From: Clostridiales bacterium
Lineage (GTDB): Bacteria; Bacillota; Sulfobacillia; CADDZV01
Reading direction: 5' to 3'
Assembly: GCA_902812875.1 (NCBI GenBank)
Contig: CADDZV010000008.1
Location: 1 to 46,571, forward strand
Length of the DNA stretch: 46,571 bases
Position 1 is the stretch's first letter. Each line of letters starts with the position of its first letter. Below the pieces are notes generated by a model that had not been told where the DNA came from, made no database searches, and was given only the letters and a program-made list of their open reading frames with translations. Made by a program: the position numbers and the translations under genes. Shown in pieces: positions 44,419-46,571 of this stretch.

Positions 44419-45818
44419 GCCGCGAGATCATCGGGGCGCTGCAGGCCCTGGAAGAAGAAAAAGGGATTCCCAAAGAGGTTTTGCTCGATGCCTTGGAAGC
44501 TGCGCTGGTTTCGGCTTACCGCCGCAATTTTGGGTCGGCGCAAAACTCGCGCGTGCAAATTGATCGCCAGAGCGGCGAGGTCAAAGTATACGCCCGGAAG
44601 ACAGTTGTAGAAACCATACAAGACCCGCGGGTGGAAATTTCGCTCGAGGAATCGCAGCGGCATGATCTGCGTTACCAGGTTGGCGACGTCGTGGAGGTCG
44701 AAGTGACGCCGGCTGATTTTGGCCGCATTGCTGCCCAAACCGCCCGGCAGGTGATCATGCAGAAACTGCACGAAGCGGAGCGCGACATCATCTACGACGA
44801 GTTCCACAGCCGCCAGGGTGATGTCCTTACGGGCGTTGTGCAGCGGCATGAGGGCAAAAACGTCTTCATCGACCTAGGCAAGACCGAAGCCCTATTGCCG
44901 CCGCAGGAGCAGATCCCGGGTGAGCGCTACCGCCACGGGGACCGGATCAAGTGTCTCATCAGCAACGTGAAAAAGGCGAACAAAGGGCCGCAGGTTGAGG
45001 TTTCTCGGACACACCCCGGGTTGGTGGCGCGCCTTTTTGAGCTGGAAGTCCCTGAGGTCCATGACGGCATAGTTGAGATCAAGGCTGTGGCCCGCGAACC
45101 CGGGTCCCGTGCCAAGATCGCCGTTTCGTCCCGCGTAGAAAGCGTCGATCCGATTGGTGCCTGCGTAGGACCGAAAGGAATGCGTGTGCAGGCGGTAGTT
45201 TCGGAGCTCCGGGGAGAAAAAATCGACATCCTGAAGTGGGACCCGCGGCCGGAGCAGTTTATCGCCAACGCCCTCGGGCCAGCGAAGGTGTCGTCGGTGG
45301 AGATTCTGCCTGACGAGCATACGGCCCGGGTAGTGGTGCCAGATAACCAGCTGTCCCTGGCGATTGGCAAAGAGGGGCAGAACGCCAAGCTGGCGGCCAA
45401 ACTCACCGGCTACCGCATTGACATCAAGAGCGAGACCCAGATGGCCGAGCTGCGGGAGGCTGCCGCCCGGGCAGCGGCTGAGCGGGCGGCCCAAAAAGAG
45501 CCCGCTCCGGTTGCGGAGGCCGTTACTGAGACGGACGTCGCACCCGCTCCTGCCGCTGCCGAGCTGGTTCCGGAAGAGGACGACACGGCGAATGCGGTCG
45601 AGGTAGCCGTGCCGGCCAGCAGTGATGCAGTGGAGGAGCCGTCGGGCGGGGAGGAATCGGAAGACCTGGCCTGGCTCGAAGAGGCCATCCGCTATCATGA
45701 TGATGAAGAAGAGAAAGACGTCTTCGCGGCTGGGCCCAAGCGCAAGAATAAAAGCCGCAAGAAGGCCACCAAGCGTCGCGCCAGGTTTGAGATTGACACG
45801 GGTGGCACGGACGAATAG
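44415..45818 (+). CDS. nusA: transcription elongation/termination factor NusA with long C-terminal tail
   Basis: NusA binds RNA polymerase and modulates pausing, termination and antitermination. The 467 residues hold the N-terminal polymerase-binding domain (1-130), S1 (about 133-200), KH1 (about 230-285, VGPKGMRVQAVVSEL) and KH2 (about 300-345, AIGKEGQNAKLAAKLTG). Past 345 lies a tail of about 120 residues: Ala/Glu-rich, then acidic, then a Lys/Arg block (KRKNKSRKKATKRRAR). Typical Firmicutes NusA stops soon after KH2. It overlaps the rimP stop. ylxR follows after 6 nt. Confidence 0.97.
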   Translation: MSREIIGALQALEEEKGIPKEVLLDALEAALVSAYRRNFGSAQNSRVQIDRQSGEVKVYARKTVVETIQDPRVEISLEESQRHDLRYQVGDVVEVEVTPADFGRIAAQTARQVIMQKLHEAERDIIYDEFHSRQGDVLTGVVQRHEGKNVFIDLGKTEALLPPQEQIPGERYRHGDRIKCLISNVKKANKGPQVEVSRTHPGLVARLFELEVPEVHDGIVEIKAVAREPGSRAKIAVSSRVESVDPIGACVGPKGMRVQAVVSELRGEKIDILKWDPRPEQFIANALGPAKVSSVEILPDEHTARVVVPDNQLSLAIGKEGQNAKLAAKLTGYRIDIKSETQMAELREAAARAAAERAAQKEPAPVAEAVTETDVAPAPAAAELVPEEDDTANAVEVAVPASSDAVEEPSGGEESEDLAWLEEAIRYHDDEEEKDVFAAGPKRKNKSRKKATKRRARFEIDTGGTDE

Positions 45819-45824
45819 CGGGGG

Positions 45825-46103
45825 ATGAAGGTGCCGAGGCACGTTCCTATCCGTCAGTGCGTGGGGTGCGGTGCCAAGCGCCCCAAACGTGAGCTTGTGA
45901 GGGTTGTGCGGACGCCGCAGGGGGACGTGGTCGTAGACCCCACGGGTCGGAAAGCGGGCCGCGGCGCCTACATTTGCCCATCGCAGGAGTGCCTGGAGCT
46001 GGCCGTGCGTTCCCGGCGGCTGCAAAAATCGCTTGACCGCGACGTAACACAAGAGCTGGTGGCAGAGCTGGCTCGCCAGCTGGGCACACCGGCGGAGGAG
46101 TGA
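45825..46103 (+). CDS. ylxR: YlxR family RNA-binding protein (RnpM)
   Basis: YlxR proteins bind RNA; the Bacillus member, RnpM, was reported to bind and modulate RNase P. The 92 residues show PIRQCVGCGAKRPKRELVRV, the family's GRGAYICPSQECLELA loop and a helical C-terminus. The CxxC and CPxxxC cysteines may bind metal. The GGGGG run abuts ATG 45825, so GTG 45831, 6 nt after GGGG, may be the true start. In Bacillus ylxQ (L7Ae family) follows, but here infB begins 5 nt after the stop. Confidence 0.93.
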   Translation: MKVPRHVPIRQCVGCGAKRPKRELVRVVRTPQGDVVVDPTGRKAGRGAYICPSQECLELAVRSRRLQKSLDRDVTQELVAELARQLGTPAEE

Positions 46104-46108
46104 GGTTT

Positions 46109-46571
46109 TTGGCGGAAAAGATGCGGGTATACGAGCTGGCGCGGGAGCTGAACACATCGAGTCCACATCTCATCGAGGTCATGGCGCGCCTGCATATACC
46201 TGTGCAGAACCACATGACGCTGATCGAGCCGGACGACGTCGAGCGTCTAAAAAAGTACATTGCCGACGGGGAGCCGCCGATCGTCGAGCCGGAACCAAAG
46301 CCGGAGCCGGTGCGGCCGCCGGTCGAAGAGGCTCCACAGCCCGTCGAGAAGGCGGCCGAGACACCGCCCGTGAGCCAACCGGCAGCGGCCACTAATGAGA
46401 AGACCTCGGCGGCGCCGGTAACCGCGAGGCCACGCGCACGGGACGGGGCACAAAACTCCCGCGGACCGGCGCAGGCGGGACAGCCACCGGCGGCACGCAC
46501 CGGCGGCCAACATCCTACAGCGGGTGCCAATCAGGCACCACGCCACAAGGAAGGGCAGGGTGCTCCCGGTG
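46109..46571 (+). CDS. infB: translation initiation factor IF-2, N-terminal part (truncated by window)
   Basis: IF-2 brings initiator tRNA to the 30S subunit. The frame opens at TTG 46109, 5 nt after AGGAGTGA, and runs off the window end with about 154 residues. It begins MAEKMRVYELARELNTSS, then HLIEVMARLHIPVQNHM, the IF2-N helical domain. A Pro/Glu/Ala-rich linker (EPEPKPEPVRPPVEEAP) and Gly/Gln/Arg-rich segments follow, typical before the GTPase domain, which is not in the window. ATG 46121 is an alternative start with no ribosome site. Position after nusA-ylxR confirms the call. Confidence 0.95.
   Translation, partial: MAEKMRVYELARELNTSSPHLIEVMARLHIPVQNHMTLIEPDDVERLKKYIADGEPPIVEPEPKPEPVRPPVEEAPQPVEKAAETPPVSQPAAATNEKTSAAPVTARPRARDGAQNSRGPAQAGQPPAARTGGQHPTAGANQAPRHKEGQGAPG

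Overview
The window is a dense run of housekeeping genes from a GC-rich member of the Bacillota (Firmicutes), probably outside the Bacilli. The gene order plsX-fab-rnc-smc-ftsY-ylxM-ffh-rpsP-khpA-rimM-trmD-rplS-lepB-rbgA-rnhB-yraN-comM, then dprA-topA-xerC-hslVU-codY-rpsB-tsf-pyrH-frr-uppS-cdsA-dxr-rseP-ispG-proS-rimP-nusA-ylxR-infB, follows the Firmicutes arrangement known from Bacillus and Clostridia. CodY, RbgA, YlxM, YlxR and a YtvI-like permease support this. Strong GGAGG ribosome sites, many TTG/GTG starts, an archaeal-type ProRS and a zinc-ribbon L28 would fit a deep-branching, possibly thermophilic clostridial lineage, but I cannot name the genus.

Layout. 1-5950: phospholipid and fatty-acid synthesis (plsX, fabH, a DegV protein, fabD, fabG, acpP, fabF). 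5947-13462: RNase III, chromosome condensation (smc), the SRP pathway (ftsY, ylxM, ffh), then rpsP and khpA. 13497-19182: ribosome and tRNA maturation (rimM, trmD, rplS, rbgA), signal peptidase, RNase HII, YraN, ComM. 19295-25086: an insertion in the usual comM-dprA junction, holding an M20 amidohydrolase, a polar amino-acid ABC transporter on the minus strand, etfBA and a stand-alone rpmB. 25199-32334: dprA, topA, xerC, hslVU, codY. 32511-33941: rpsB-tsf. 34030-43034: pyrH, frr, a small unknown gene, uppS, cdsA, an AI-2E-type permease, dxr, rseP, ispG and proS, which link undecaprenyl phosphate, CDP-diacylglycerol, MEP-pathway isoprenoids and translation. 43061-46571: a family-2 glycosyltransferase, then rimP-nusA-ylxR-infB, with infB running off the end.

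Only the three ABC transporter genes (glnQPH) are on the minus strand. Genes are tightly packed, with many overlaps of 1-17 nt. There is no gene-free stretch over 300 nt; the largest are 22741-22957 (divergent promoters with a three-fold repeat), 43694-43890 (rimP leader), 32335-32510 (rpsB leader) and 19183-19294. I found no tRNA, rRNA, CRISPR, insertion sequence, prophage or toxin-type system. No clearly new multi-gene system is visible. The points most worth a second look are the phased TGCATMAT repeats upstream of glnH, the pyrH start that lies out of frame with its ribosome site, an RNase III with serine at a metal-ligand position, DegV inside the fab operon, the comM-dprA insertion, and a strand-biased CTTTTGG heptamer.
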